From NCBI GenBank assembly GCA_903944255.1, contig CAJARE010000017.1:1-14402 (forward strand): a stretch of DNA of 14,402 nucleotides. Direction: 5' to 3'. Shown one piece after another: positions 1 to 7,147 of the stretch; the first letter of the stretch is position 1, and each line of letters begins with the position of its first letter. The notes beneath the pieces were generated by a model that did not search any database, was not told where the DNA came from, and worked only from the letters and a program-made list of their open reading frames with translations. The position numbers and the translations under genes were made by a program. The DNA is from an uncultured beta proteobacterium. Lineage in GTDB: Bacteria; Pseudomonadota; Gammaproteobacteria; Burkholderiales; Burkholderiaceae.

Positions 1-24
1 ACATTCTAGTAAAGGAGGGGAGTG

Positions 25-780
25 ATGGAAAATATAGAAGTCATTCTCAAGGCAAATCAGTTAAGTAAGCGTTTTGGCGGCCTTAGAGCGGTTGAGGATG
101 ATAGTTTTGAAGTGACGCGTTTAGGTGTCACCTCTATTATTGGCCCAAATGGCGCAGGTAAAAGCACTCTCTTTAATCTAATCAGCGGTACTTTTATGCC
201 CGATTCTGGACTTGTAGAGCTAGATGGCCTGAATATTACAAGAATGAGTCCTGAGGCTCGATTGTCATGTGGTATGGCCCGATCATTTCAGATTACCAAT
301 CTCTTTTTCGATCTCTCTGTGATTGATAATTTAAGAATAGCAAGCCAAGCATTAGAGTCTCGTTCACATTTATTTTTGCCCTTGAGTAAAAGCACTATTG
401 CAATTGCAAGAGCGGATGAACTATTACAAGAATTTGGATTAATTGATTCTCGTGAACAACTTGCAGGGGCCTTATCTCATGGCCAGCAAAGACGGTTAGA
501 AATTGCAGTGACATTAGCAACTAGACCAAAGCTTTTGCTCTTAGATGAGCCAACTCAAGGAATGTCTCGGGGCGATACACAGGAAACTGCTGAGCTGATT
601 AAACATCTGGGATCAAAAATAACAGTTCTATTAATTGAGCATGACGTAGACCTTGTAATGGATTTATCCAAACAGGTCATCGTAATGGCACAAGGAAAGA
701 AATTGGCTGAAGGCAATCCCGAGCAGGTTCGTGCCAATCCGCTTGTACAAACAGCATACTTTGGTGAGGAGTTGGCATGA
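25..780 (+). CDS. livG: Branched-chain amino-acid type ABC transporter ATPase, LivG
   Basis: One of the two cytoplasmic ATPases that power a LivFGHMJ-type importer for branched-chain amino acids or related substrates. The 251-aa product has Walker A GPNGAGKST (40-48), a Q-loop glutamine at 89, a signature LSHGQ (150-154, the usual LivG variant of LSGGQ), Walker B LLLLDEP (170-176) and an H-loop histidine at 206 in LIEHD. The length is normal for LivG. I chose the ATG at 25 over the in-frame GTG at 22 because the strong Shine-Dalgarno GGAGG (14-18) is 6 nt from the ATG and only 3 nt from the GTG. It overlaps livF by 4 bp. Permeases and the binding protein are presumably to the left. UrtD-like or other substrate classes in the same family cannot be excluded from the ATPase alone. 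Confidence 0.93.
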   Translation: MENIEVILKANQLSKRFGGLRAVEDDSFEVTRLGVTSIIGPNGAGKSTLFNLISGTFMPDSGLVELDGLNITRMSPEARLSCGMARSFQITNLFFDLSVIDNLRIASQALESRSHLFLPLSKSTIAIARADELLQEFGLIDSREQLAGALSHGQQRRLEIAVTLATRPKLLLLDEPTQGMSRGDTQETAELIKHLGSKITVLLIEHDVDLVMDLSKQVIVMAQGKKLAEGNPEQVRANPLVQTAYFGEELA

Positions 781-1487
781 TTTTGGAGATGCATGATGTA
801 CATGTCAATCTTGGACTATCTCATGTTTTACAGGGAGTTAATTTATCTATCCATCCCGGAGAGACGGTAGGTTTATTTGGAAGGAATGGGGTTGGTAAAA
901 CTACTATTGTCAAAACCATTGCTGGTTGGCATAGGCCTTCCCAAGGAAAAATATTATTTCAGGGTCAACCTATCGATGCTTTACCGCCAAACGAAATAAC
1001 AAGATTAGGTTTGGGGCTGGTCCCGGAGGATCGAAGAGTATTTCCTGGGCTCAGTGTCGAGGGCAATCTTAAGCTTGGGTTGATGCAGGTCCAAGCAAGT
1101 GAGCGAAAAGCTGCAGAAGAGCGCATACAAATGGTCTTTGAGCGATTTCCGCGGCTAAGTGAAAGGCGAGATCAATCAGGCAATACTTTATCTGGCGGCG
1201 AGCAGCAAATGTTGGCAATGGCACGAGTATTAGTTGGTAACCCAAAACTATTATTAATTGATGAGCCTACCGAAGGCCTTGCCCCCATGGTGGTTGCCGA
1301 TATTTTTCGACTAATGAAGGAGTTGAAGTCTCAGGGAATTTCCATTCTTCTGATTGAGCAAAATATCCATAAAGCGATTCATTTATGCGATAGGCATTAT
1401 GTAGTTGAGAGAGGAAAGGTAGTGCTTGAGGGTAACTCTCAAAATATAGAAGAACGTAAAGAATTAATAAGGCGAGTCAGTGTTTAA
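777..1487 (+). CDS. livF: Branched-chain amino-acid type ABC transporter ATPase, LivF
   Basis: Second ATPase of the same importer, 236 aa. It has Walker A GRNGVGKT (35-42), the LivF-type VPEDRRVFP segment (82-90, with Glu84 where most ABC ATPases have the Q-loop Gln), signature LSGGE (138-142) and Walker B LLLIDEPTEGLAP (158-170). Gln195 in LIEQN replaces the H-loop histidine, as is usual in LivF; LivG keeps its histidine, so the predicted heterodimer is asymmetric. The start overlaps the livG stop in ATGA, with GAGGAG (766-771) 5 nt upstream, which fits translational coupling. The C-terminus ends in RRVSV rather than the AYLGV-like tail common in LivF, a small oddity. A strong terminator follows about 130 bp downstream. 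Confidence 0.93.
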   Translation: MILEMHDVHVNLGLSHVLQGVNLSIHPGETVGLFGRNGVGKTTIVKTIAGWHRPSQGKILFQGQPIDALPPNEITRLGLGLVPEDRRVFPGLSVEGNLKLGLMQVQASERKAAEERIQMVFERFPRLSERRDQSGNTLSGGEQQMLAMARVLVGNPKLLLIDEPTEGLAPMVVADIFRLMKELKSQGISILLIEQNIHKAIHLCDRHYVVERGKVVLEGNSQNIEERKELIRRVSV

Positions 1488-1614
1488 TAATTGAATATAG
1501 ACTTTCATACCAACTAAATATTAGGCGACTTGCAGTATCAGCTTTAAAAAATGACTTGCCTCAACCTAGGCGAATTGAAGTTTTTATCCCAATTGAGTAG
1601 AGTATCTGCAAAAT

Positions 1615-1642
1615 AAAAGCCCCAAATCATCGGGGCTTTTTT
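1615..1642. terminator. Bidirectional intrinsic terminator between livF and the phasin gene
   Basis: A perfect 9-bp stem AAAAGCCCC (1615-1623) / GGGGCTTTT (1632-1640) closes an 8-nt loop. On the plus strand six T residues run from 1637 to 1642. On the minus strand the same stem is followed by ATTTT. The genes converge here, so one hairpin can serve both livF and the phasin gene. Confidence 0.9.
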
Positions 1643-1662
1643 ATTTGAGATGAAAGTTCTAT

Positions 1663-2217
1663 TTATTTCTTCTTAGCAGCCTTATTCTTAGGCTGTGCTG
1701 TTTTGATCACAGTATCCGTAGCGCTAGTCAAATTACTTTGTGCAACTTCTACCGCATGTTTTACTGCCTTTTGACTGGTTTCAAAAACATTGCCAGCAGA
1801 AGCGATAGCATGCTTCATCGCTTGAACAGCAGCATCAGATCCTGCGGGAGCATTCTTGGTCCAGTCTTCAACCAAGGCGTTCATTTTCTTTTGACCATCT
1901 TGAAATTCTTTTTCGGCAGACTGTGTAAAGCTTGCTTGTGTTTCATGTGCTAAATCATACAAATGACGGCTATAGGCCATGATTTTTTCTGCCATAGGCT
2001 GAACTGCTTCCGCTTGATGAGCAAGTAGTTGCTGAATATCTTTTACTTCTAAAGCCTTTTTAGCGCTATTCATACTATCGCTCAGACTTTGCTTCGCAAT
2101 CTGCATATTCAGTTCAACTAATTTCTCGATACTTTGAAGAGCTTGATTTGTGAGGCCGCTCAAGGTTTCTAAATTCGCTTTTTGTGCAGCTGCAATTTGT
2201 TCTGGCGTTAAATTCAT
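1663..2217 (-). CDS. phaP: Phasin family protein (PHB granule-associated, PhaP type)
   Basis: Small amphipathic protein expected to coat the surface of polyhydroxyalkanoate granules in the cytoplasm. The 184-aa product is almost entirely helical and rich in Ala, Gln and Lys. It opens with MNLTPEQIAAAQKANLETL, the characteristic N-terminus of the Burkholderiales PhaP family, followed by the LVELNMQIAK heptad-like segment (about 33-42). It ends in a Lys/Ala-rich tail (NKAAKKK). No signal peptide or cysteine is seen. The start is supported by AAAGGGA 5 nt upstream. It stands alone as a monocistron, convergent with livF and divergent from the EamA gene. Phasins are often paralogous, so which PhaP this is cannot be said. 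Confidence 0.9.
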   Translation of the reverse strand: MNLTPEQIAAAQKANLETLSGLTNQALQSIEKLVELNMQIAKQSLSDSMNSAKKALEVKDIQQLLAHQAEAVQPMAEKIMAYSRHLYDLAHETQASFTQSAEKEFQDGQKKMNALVEDWTKNAPAGSDAAVQAMKHAIASAGNVFETSQKAVKHAVEVAQSNLTSATDTVIKTAQPKNKAAKKK

Positions 2218-2271
2218 AACAATCCCTTTCGATTGGACTTCTGATGTCTTTGTACTCTGACTAGCCCGGTA

Positions 2272-2298
2272 TGTATATCAGTTGCTAACGATTGTAAA
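2272..2298 (-). promoter_or_regulatory. Weak candidate promoter of the phasin gene
   Basis: On the minus strand TTTACA (2298-2293, 5 of 6 matches to TTGACA) and TATACA (2277-2272, 4 of 6 to TATAAT) are separated by 15 bp, shorter than the optimal 17. This would start transcription about 45-50 nt upstream of the phasin ATG. The TTTACA box lies inside the inverted repeat 2291-2303. This is inference from motif matching only. Confidence 0.3.
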
Positions 2299-2321
2299 AC
2301 AATGATGTTGCGATGCAGCAA
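2291..2321. promoter_or_regulatory. Two inverted repeats upstream of the phasin gene, possible operators
   Basis: Two short palindromes lie next to each other: ATTGT-AAA-ACAAT (2291-2303) and TTGC-GATGCA-GCAA (2308-2321). The second is TGC-rich, and PhaR repressors of phasin genes are known in several bacteria to bind TGC-rich palindromic sites. Both lie at or just upstream of the candidate -35 box of the phasin gene. Function is inferred; the repeats themselves are plain in the sequence. Confidence 0.3.
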
Positions 2322-2426
2322 AATATGAGTCCTAAGGAGTATGGGGGCATAAAGGAGAGTCAATCTCAAAAAAGCCTAAAATTGATGATTAGATGAAAAA
2401 ATCTCAATCATTTCAGTAAGTTATCC

Positions 2427-3314
2427 ATGAAGCTTGGTTTAGAACTTGCTATTGCCACCATATTTGTCCTCATTTGGAGCACTGGCTTTGTGATCGCACG
2501 GCTTGCGATGCCTTATGTGGAGCCCGCAACTTTCCTATTTTGGCGTTTTTCAGGGGTATTGGCGGCTATGGCAGCTTTGAGTCTGGTGTGGCAAATGACT
2601 TGGCCCAGTAGATCTCAGATAAAGCATATAGCGATTGCAGGAATCATGCTGCAATTTGGTTACGTCATGGGTGTCTGGATTGCAGTCAAAATGGGAATGA
2701 CTGCTGGCCTGGTTGCTCTGATTGTTGGCTTACAGCCTATTCTGACTGCCTGGTTCGCTGCATGGGTGTCTGAGAGGGTCACACCAAGACAATGGCTTGG
2801 ATTGGCATTTGGGTTTGCAGGCGTTGCATTGGTGGTGGCTAGCAAAGTAGGGCTTCTACATATTCCGCTAATGAGTTACTTGCTCGCAATCGTAGCCTTG
2901 CTCTCCATTACATTTGGAACGATCTATCAAAAAAAGTATTGCCCAGTATTTGATTTACGCGCGGGAACCTCTATTCAATTCGGTATATCAGCAATCCTTT
3001 CATTCTTTTGTATGCTCTTTTTTGAAACCGGCGTGATGGTTTGGAATCCCTCTGTAATTGGTGCCTTACTATGGGCAATCTTTCCGATATCTATTGGCTC
3101 AATTAGCTTGCTATTCATGATGATTCGTAAGGGGGCTGCAACCAAGGTAACAAGCTTTCTTTACTTGGTTCCACCGACAACGGCAATCATGGCATGGATG
3201 CTATTTGATGAACCTTTTACAGCATTGATGGCGGTCGGATTGGGACTGACAATGACAGGTGTCGTTTTAGTCAATATAGGACAGAAAAATACTATTGCGA
3301 CAATTGCAGAGTAG
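2427..3314 (+). CDS. EamA/DMT-superfamily transporter
   Basis: Inner-membrane transporter of the drug/metabolite transporter superfamily, 295 aa, with about ten hydrophobic segments forming two EamA repeats (about 6-138 and 153-285). The N-terminus (ATIFVLIWSTGFVIARLA) and the segment LVALIVGLQPILTAWFAAW followed by acidic and basic residues (about 95-120) are typical of repeat 1. FLYLVPPTTAIMAWMLFDEPF (about 243-263) is the matching part of repeat 2. The substrate is unknown; relatives export amino acids or metabolites. The ATG is the first possible start, because an in-frame TGA lies at 2394-2396. No convincing Shine-Dalgarno precedes it, so it may be poorly translated or use an unusual leader. 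It stands alone between the divergent phasin gene and pbpG. Confidence 0.9.
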   Translation: MKLGLELAIATIFVLIWSTGFVIARLAMPYVEPATFLFWRFSGVLAAMAALSLVWQMTWPSRSQIKHIAIAGIMLQFGYVMGVWIAVKMGMTAGLVALIVGLQPILTAWFAAWVSERVTPRQWLGLAFGFAGVALVVASKVGLLHIPLMSYLLAIVALLSITFGTIYQKKYCPVFDLRAGTSIQFGISAILSFFCMLFFETGVMVWNPSVIGALLWAIFPISIGSISLLFMMIRKGAATKVTSFLYLVPPTTAIMAWMLFDEPFTALMAVGLGLTMTGVVLVNIGQKNTIATIAE

Positions 3315-3360
3315 TGATGGACGTAATGGCCAATATAGGGCGAATAAATCGTACTCTTTC

Positions 3361-3388
3361 TTGAAAATTAATTATCATTCCATATGTT
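3361..3388 (+). promoter_or_regulatory. Candidate sigma-70 promoter of the pbpG-like gene
   Basis: TTGAAA (3361-3366, 5 of 6 to the -35 consensus) and TATGTT (3383-3388, 4 of 6 to the -10 consensus) are spaced 16 bp apart. Transcription would start near 3395, about 18 nt before the pbpG ATG. It lies in the 98-bp gap after the EamA gene stop. Confidence 0.4.
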
Positions 3389-3412
3389 GAAATTTTTCGA
3401 AGGTATTCTGGG

Positions 3413-4417
3413 ATGTATGTGAACCGACTTTGGCCATGTGTATTAGCAGTCATATTTACTATTGGCTTGCCCGGACATTCTTCTGCATTTGCTGCTAGCA
3501 AAGATAAGGACAAGCAGAACAAAAGAACTAAAGTCGTTATTAAATCGAACAAAAACCCCAAGTCAGTTCGCGTTACCGTTACTCGTTCAACCGAGCCCGC
3601 TGCTCCTGCAAGACCATCACTTGCCTCAGCATTGGGGATGCGCGGTCAACATGATGAACTCAATCTTAAGTCAAGCGTCGCGATGGTTGTTAACCAAGAT
3701 ACCAAAGAGGTTTACTTTGAAAAGAATTCTTCTGTTAGCTTGCCGATTGCCTCGATTACTAAACTGATGACGGCAATGGTTGTTTTAGATTCCAAATTGC
3801 CCTTAGATGAATCATTAGTCATTAATGCAGATGATGTGAATAGCTATCGCAGCTCTCGTCTTGCTGGTGGCACAGTCTTAACCCGCGAAGAGGCGCTGCT
3901 GCTCTCTTTAATGTCCTCTGAGAACCGGGCTGCATATACCTTAGGACGTAACTATCCTGGGGGAATGAAGGCTTTTATTAATGCCATGAACCGTAAAGCA
4001 AGTGAATTGGGAATGGATCATTCACGCTTTACAGATCCAACCGGTCTTATGAGTGAAAACGTCGCCTCAGCTGAAGATCTCACTCGCCTAGTGAATGCAG
4101 CGTATCAATACAAAATGATTCGAGAGTTCTCGACCTGGCCAGATCTCACCATGGTGATCGCAAAGCGACCACAAAAATTCTTGAACACGAATCGTTTGGT
4201 GAGAGCAGGGGATATGAATATTGGCTTACAAAAGACGGGCTTTATCAATGCAGCCGGTAAATGTCTTGTAATGCAGGCAAGAGTGAATAACACTCCATTG
4301 CTATTGGTGTTCTTAGATTCTGTTGGTACTCAATCTCGATTCGCTGATGCAGTGCGTGTACGAGATTGGTATGAGCGTATGCCCGAAGGGACGCAAGCTG
4401 TACGTCGTTTAATGTAA
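3413..4417 (+). CDS. pbpG: Periplasmic D-alanyl-D-alanine endopeptidase, peptidase S11 (PbpG/PBP7 type)
   Basis: Serine DD-peptidase that cleaves D-Ala-meso-DAP cross-links in peptidoglycan. The 334-aa product begins with a cleavable signal peptide (hydrophobic core about 9-20, likely cut after AFA at 25-27) and then a basic, Pro/Ala-rich linker (about 29-70). The catalytic triad motifs of S11 are complete: SITK (Ser114-Lys117), SEN (169-171) and KTG (274-276). The HSRFTDPTGL segment (203-212) is also typical. The protein stops soon after the catalytic domain, without the long C-terminal anchoring domain of DacA/DacC, which favours the PBP7/PbpG group over the carboxypeptidases. AAGG lies about 9 nt before the ATG; a GTG at 3419 is an alternative start. 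It converges on iclR with a 23-bp gap. Confidence 0.9.
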   Translation: MYVNRLWPCVLAVIFTIGLPGHSSAFAASKDKDKQNKRTKVVIKSNKNPKSVRVTVTRSTEPAAPARPSLASALGMRGQHDELNLKSSVAMVVNQDTKEVYFEKNSSVSLPIASITKLMTAMVVLDSKLPLDESLVINADDVNSYRSSRLAGGTVLTREEALLLSLMSSENRAAYTLGRNYPGGMKAFINAMNRKASELGMDHSRFTDPTGLMSENVASAEDLTRLVNAAYQYKMIREFSTWPDLTMVIAKRPQKFLNTNRLVRAGDMNIGLQKTGFINAAGKCLVMQARVNNTPLLLVFLDSVGTQSRFADAVRVRDWYERMPEGTQAVRRLM

Positions 4418-4434
4418 AGGTATTGAGTTCATTA

Positions 4435-4452
4435 ACCAGCCTAGGCGCTGGT
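4435..4452. terminator. Stem-loop between convergent pbpG and iclR
   Basis: A perfect inverted repeat ACCAGC (4435-4440) / GCTGGT (4447-4452) has a 6-nt loop that carries the iclR stop codon. There is no T-tract on either side, so it is a weak intrinsic terminator at best. Its place in a 23-bp gap between converging genes makes a transcript-end role plausible. Confidence 0.35.
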
Positions 4453-5265
4453 AATCGATTCGTTAGTTTTGGGTTTATAGCCCATCCCTTTGGAGATTTG
4501 GAGCGCAGTTTCTTGTAGAGCCTTTAACCAATCTGCCTGCATGCGGTCTGTTGGAGAACTTAATGAAAGGCCGGCAACTAATTTTCCGCTGTCATCTAAG
4601 ATGGCGGCAGCAAAACAGCTAACGCCAAGCTCCAGCTCTTCATCATCGCGGGAGTTACCCACTTTTCTGACTTGATTGAGCTCTGCTTCGAGCTTATGTA
4701 AGTCTGTAATGCTATTTTTGGTATGCCCTGATAAGCCAGTTCGAGTGACGTAGGCTCTTACTTGATTTGCGTCATCACTGGCTAAAAAAAGCTTGCCTAC
4801 CGATGTGAGGTGTAAGGGCGCTCGACCTCCAATAGCCCGGACTACTTGCATGCCAGAGCGTTCGCTATAAGCGCGATCAATGTAGACGATTTCGTCCCCT
4901 TGGCGTACCGATAAATTAACCGTTTCTCCAGTTAATTTATGTAGTGTCCGCATAGGTACCTGGGCTGCTTCCCGAACAGATAAACGTGCCTTAACAAGGT
5001 TGCCCAATTCTAGAAGCTTGAGGCCAAGTCGATAGGTGCCACCATCACCTCGCTCAACCAAGCGACAGGCCACCATATCGTTTAGGATGCGATGGGCTGT
5101 GGAAGGGTGTAGGCCAGTTTGTTCTGCCATCAGCTTGAGGCTGCTTGACTCTTCTTGTTCAGCGAGCGCATCGAGTAAATTCATCATGCGCTCAACTACC
5201 TGAATCGCTGTTTTACCAACTTCACCAGAATTTTTTGGGCTTTTTGTGGTCTTGCTTGTGCTCAT
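4441..5265 (-). CDS. IclR-family transcriptional regulator
   Basis: Predicted DNA-binding regulator of 274 aa. The N-terminal winged HTH covers about 18-82, with HPSTAHRILNDMV (53-65) as recognition-helix region and TYRLGLKLLELG (77-88) after the wing. The C-terminal effector domain shows LHLTSVGKLFLA (151-162) and the ligand-pocket block ELELGVSCFAAAI (210-222) with AGLSLSSP (231-238). An extra polar, Lys/Ser-rich stretch of about 17 residues precedes the HTH. The effector and targets are unknown; IclR members usually control a neighbouring catabolic or transport operon, but here the neighbours are pbpG and pyrD, so it may be an orphan regulator. No Shine-Dalgarno precedes the ATG, and a TACAAT box ends only 6 nt upstream, suggesting a leaderless mRNA. 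Confidence 0.9.
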   Translation of the reverse strand: MSTSKTTKSPKNSGEVGKTAIQVVERMMNLLDALAEQEESSSLKLMAEQTGLHPSTAHRILNDMVACRLVERGDGGTYRLGLKLLELGNLVKARLSVREAAQVPMRTLHKLTGETVNLSVRQGDEIVYIDRAYSERSGMQVVRAIGGRAPLHLTSVGKLFLASDDANQVRAYVTRTGLSGHTKNSITDLHKLEAELNQVRKVGNSRDDEELELGVSCFAAAILDDSGKLVAGLSLSSPTDRMQADWLKALQETALQISKGMGYKPKTNESITSA

Positions 5266-5271
5266 AGGCTA

Positions 5272-5309
5272 ATTGTAGCGATTTCATAGCAGATTGCATA
5301 TTATGAAAT
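5272..5309 (-). promoter_or_regulatory. iclR promoter with overlapping inverted repeat (candidate autoregulatory operator)
   Basis: On the minus strand TACAAT (5277-5272, 5 of 6 to TATAAT) lies 6 nt before the iclR ATG, so transcription would start at or next to the A of the start codon. The matching -35 position (5300-5295, TATGCA) is poor. A perfect 8-bp-arm inverted repeat, ATTTCATA (5281-5288) / TATGAAAT (5302-5309) with a 13-nt spacer, covers the -35 and spacer region. A palindrome there is what an autorepressing IclR protein would be expected to bind. The repeat is observed; the operator role is inferred. Confidence 0.45.
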
Positions 5310-5359
5310 GCGATTTTACAAAAATCCTCGATCCACCCACAAAAAAGTGCTTTAGAGGC

Positions 5360-6391
5360 CTATCGACGAAGGGCTTGAGCACATTCGTTAACCAGCTCTG
5401 GGCCTTTATAAATGAGGCCGCTATAGAGTTGAACCAAACTTGCCCCTGCCATGACTTTTTCACGGGCATCGGCTCCAGAAAGAATTCCGCCGACTCCGAT
5501 GATGGGGAGTGTATTACCCAGTCTTGCCTTCAGAATTTTAATGATCTTGCTAGAGGCTGCACCGAGAGGGGCGCCAGAGAGGCCGCCTGCCTCGTTACTG
5601 TGTTCCATGCCTTGTACTGTTTCGCGTGAGATGGTGGTATTGGTTGCAATGACAGCATCTATCCCAAACTCTAATAAAAGATCAGTGATGAGATGAAGAT
5701 CTTCTTGATCTAAATCGGGGGCAATTTTGAGGAAAAGTGGTTTATGTACACCATATTGATCGCTTAATTTTTTTCGTTCTTCGCTCAGGTCATGTAGTAA
5801 AGAGCGCAACATTTCTTCGCTTTGTAAGGAACGAAGATGTTGAGTATTCGGAGAGGAGATATTGACGGTAATGTAAGAGGCAATCTCATAGACGGCAGCC
5901 ATTGCAAAAATATAATCTTGTGACGCTTGATCAATCGGAGTACTCGCATTTTTGCCGATGTTAAGACCTATTACGCCACCATTTTGCCAAAACTGGGATT
6001 TGCGTACCCGAGCTACGCAGGCATCCACACCATCATTATTAAATCCCATACGATTGATCAGGCCCTGTGCTTCGGTTAGGCGAAACATGCGAGGCTTTGG
6101 GTTACCAGCTTGAGCGCGAGGGGTAACAGTACCAATCTCTAGAAAACCAAAACCTAAGGCGGCCAAGGAATCAATATGTTTTCCATCCTTATCAAGACCA
6201 GCAGCGAGCCCAACCGGATTGGGAAATTGAATTCCACAGAGTGTATGAGGATCTGCAATCGGTTTAGTGACTATGTGTTGTAGCAGCCCCCATCGCTCAG
6301 CCCTATCTAGATTACTAAGCGTCAGGTTATGAGCTTGTTCAGGATCTAGATAAAACAGCCAAGGACGTAAAAGGGAATAAGGATCAATCAT
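5360..6391 (-). CDS. pyrD: Dihydroorotate dehydrogenase (quinone), class 2
   Basis: FMN enzyme of pyrimidine synthesis that oxidises dihydroorotate to orotate and passes electrons to the quinone pool at the inner membrane. The 343-aa length and the N-terminal extension (DPYSLLRPWLFYLDPEQAH, 3-21) are those of class 2 enzymes, where this part forms the membrane-associated helices. Key motifs are NPVGLAAGLDKDG (58-70), NRMGFNNDG (113-121), NISSPNT (177-183) with the class 2 catalytic Ser180, LKIAPD (221-226), and ATNTT (249-253) followed by GGLSGAPL (269-276). The phosphate-binding GVGGI (299-303) is present. It lies 9 bp downstream of bpt, with no clear Shine-Dalgarno, so it probably shares the transcript. 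It is followed by a 94-bp gap before iclR. Confidence 0.97.
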   Translation of the reverse strand: MIDPYSLLRPWLFYLDPEQAHNLTLSNLDRAERWGLLQHIVTKPIADPHTLCGIQFPNPVGLAAGLDKDGKHIDSLAALGFGFLEIGTVTPRAQAGNPKPRMFRLTEAQGLINRMGFNNDGVDACVARVRKSQFWQNGGVIGLNIGKNASTPIDQASQDYIFAMAAVYEIASYITVNISSPNTQHLRSLQSEEMLRSLLHDLSEERKKLSDQYGVHKPLFLKIAPDLDQEDLHLITDLLLEFGIDAVIATNTTISRETVQGMEHSNEAGGLSGAPLGAASSKIIKILKARLGNTLPIIGVGGILSGADAREKVMAGASLVQLYSGLIYKGPELVNECAQALRR

Positions 6392-6400
6392 GGGTAGATA

Positions 6401-7147
6401 TTATGGACCAGGCATCAATTGCCAATGGTCATCAATCAATCCTTCCATGGGTTGATACTTCGCTTTATAGGACATCTTTTGACTATCTTTGATGTAATAA
6501 CCAAGATAGAGATAAGGTAAATTGAGTTCCACGCATTGTGCGATTTGCCAAAGAATACTGTAACTGCCATAACTAGTATTGTGCACAGTGGTATCAAAGA
6601 AGGTATAGACCGAAGAGATGCCTTGTTCCAGGATATCGATCATGCTGACCATTCTGAGGCGTCCTGGATGAGAATCATGGGGGCCATCTCGAAATTCTAC
6701 GATACGAGAATTGACACGACTTTGGAGCAAGAACTGCATGTATTGATCCTGGTCATCGCGATCCATTTCACCACCAGCATGCCGCTCATTTTGATAGTGC
6801 TGGTAGAGCTGGTAGTGTTCATCTTTGTAGCCTAAGTTCAAAACGTGCGTTTCCATTCCAGCGTGTTTTTTTTGTGCACGACGCTGACTACGAGTAGGGG
6901 AAAACTGATTCACTAAAATACGGGTAGCAATACACGCTTTACATTGATCGCAATAAGGGCGGTAGGTATACAGCCCACTTCTACGAAACCCGGCATTCAG
7001 TAGCTCTCCATAAATATCAGCATGAATTAAGTGCGATGGGGTAGCCACCTGAGAACGCGCGAGGCGATTAGGTAGATAACTGCATTCATATGGTGCAGTG
7101 GCATAAAACTGGAGCGCAGTGAGGGGTAGTTCTTTTAGCTGGGTCAT
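6401..7147 (-). CDS. bpt: Aspartate/glutamate leucyltransferase (arginyltransferase-like), Bpt
   Basis: Transfers Leu from Leu-tRNA to proteins with N-terminal Asp or Glu, creating a primary N-degron for ClpS/ClpAP. The 248-aa product has the N-terminal ATE domain with Cys22 in YECSYLP and the cysteine cluster CDQCKAC (66-72), and the C-terminal GNAT-like ATE domain containing GGEMDRDD (125-132) and YLGYYIKDSQKMSYK (214-228), a family hallmark. The length matches bacterial Bpt. The start overlaps the aat stop by 4 bp (ATGA), so the two transferases are probably translated together. It is often annotated 'ate' or 'arginyl-tRNA-protein transferase', but bacterial short forms studied biochemically are leucyltransferases. 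Confidence 0.95.
   Translation of the reverse strand: MTQLKELPLTALQFYATAPYECSYLPNRLARSQVATPSHLIHADIYGELLNAGFRRSGLYTYRPYCDQCKACIATRILVNQFSPTRSQRRAQKKHAGMETHVLNLGYKDEHYQLYQHYQNERHAGGEMDRDDQDQYMQFLLQSRVNSRIVEFRDGPHDSHPGRLRMVSMIDILEQGISSVYTFFDTTVHNTSYGSYSILWQIAQCVELNLPYLYLGYYIKDSQKMSYKAKYQPMEGLIDDHWQLMPGP

Noticed and set aside
1..25. Possible 3' end of an upstream permease gene (livM) overlapping livG at TGATG
   Set aside because: One frame reads a few codons to a TGA at 23-25, but another frame stops at 7-9 and nothing in so few residues identifies a protein.
777..1487. LivF as a defective ATPase because it lacks the H-loop histidine and Q-loop glutamine
   Set aside because: Gln and Glu at these places are the usual state in the LivF family; all other nucleotide-binding motifs are intact.
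2341..2352. Mini-ORF of three codons after AAGGAG upstream of the EamA gene
   Set aside because: The spacing between ribosome site and ATG is about 1 nt, too short for normal initiation; kept only as part of the leader observation.
5312..5326. GATTTT-ACA-AAAATC hairpin as terminator of pyrD
   Set aside because: The stem is AT-rich with only two G-C pairs and has no T-tract after it on the minus strand, so it is too weak to call.
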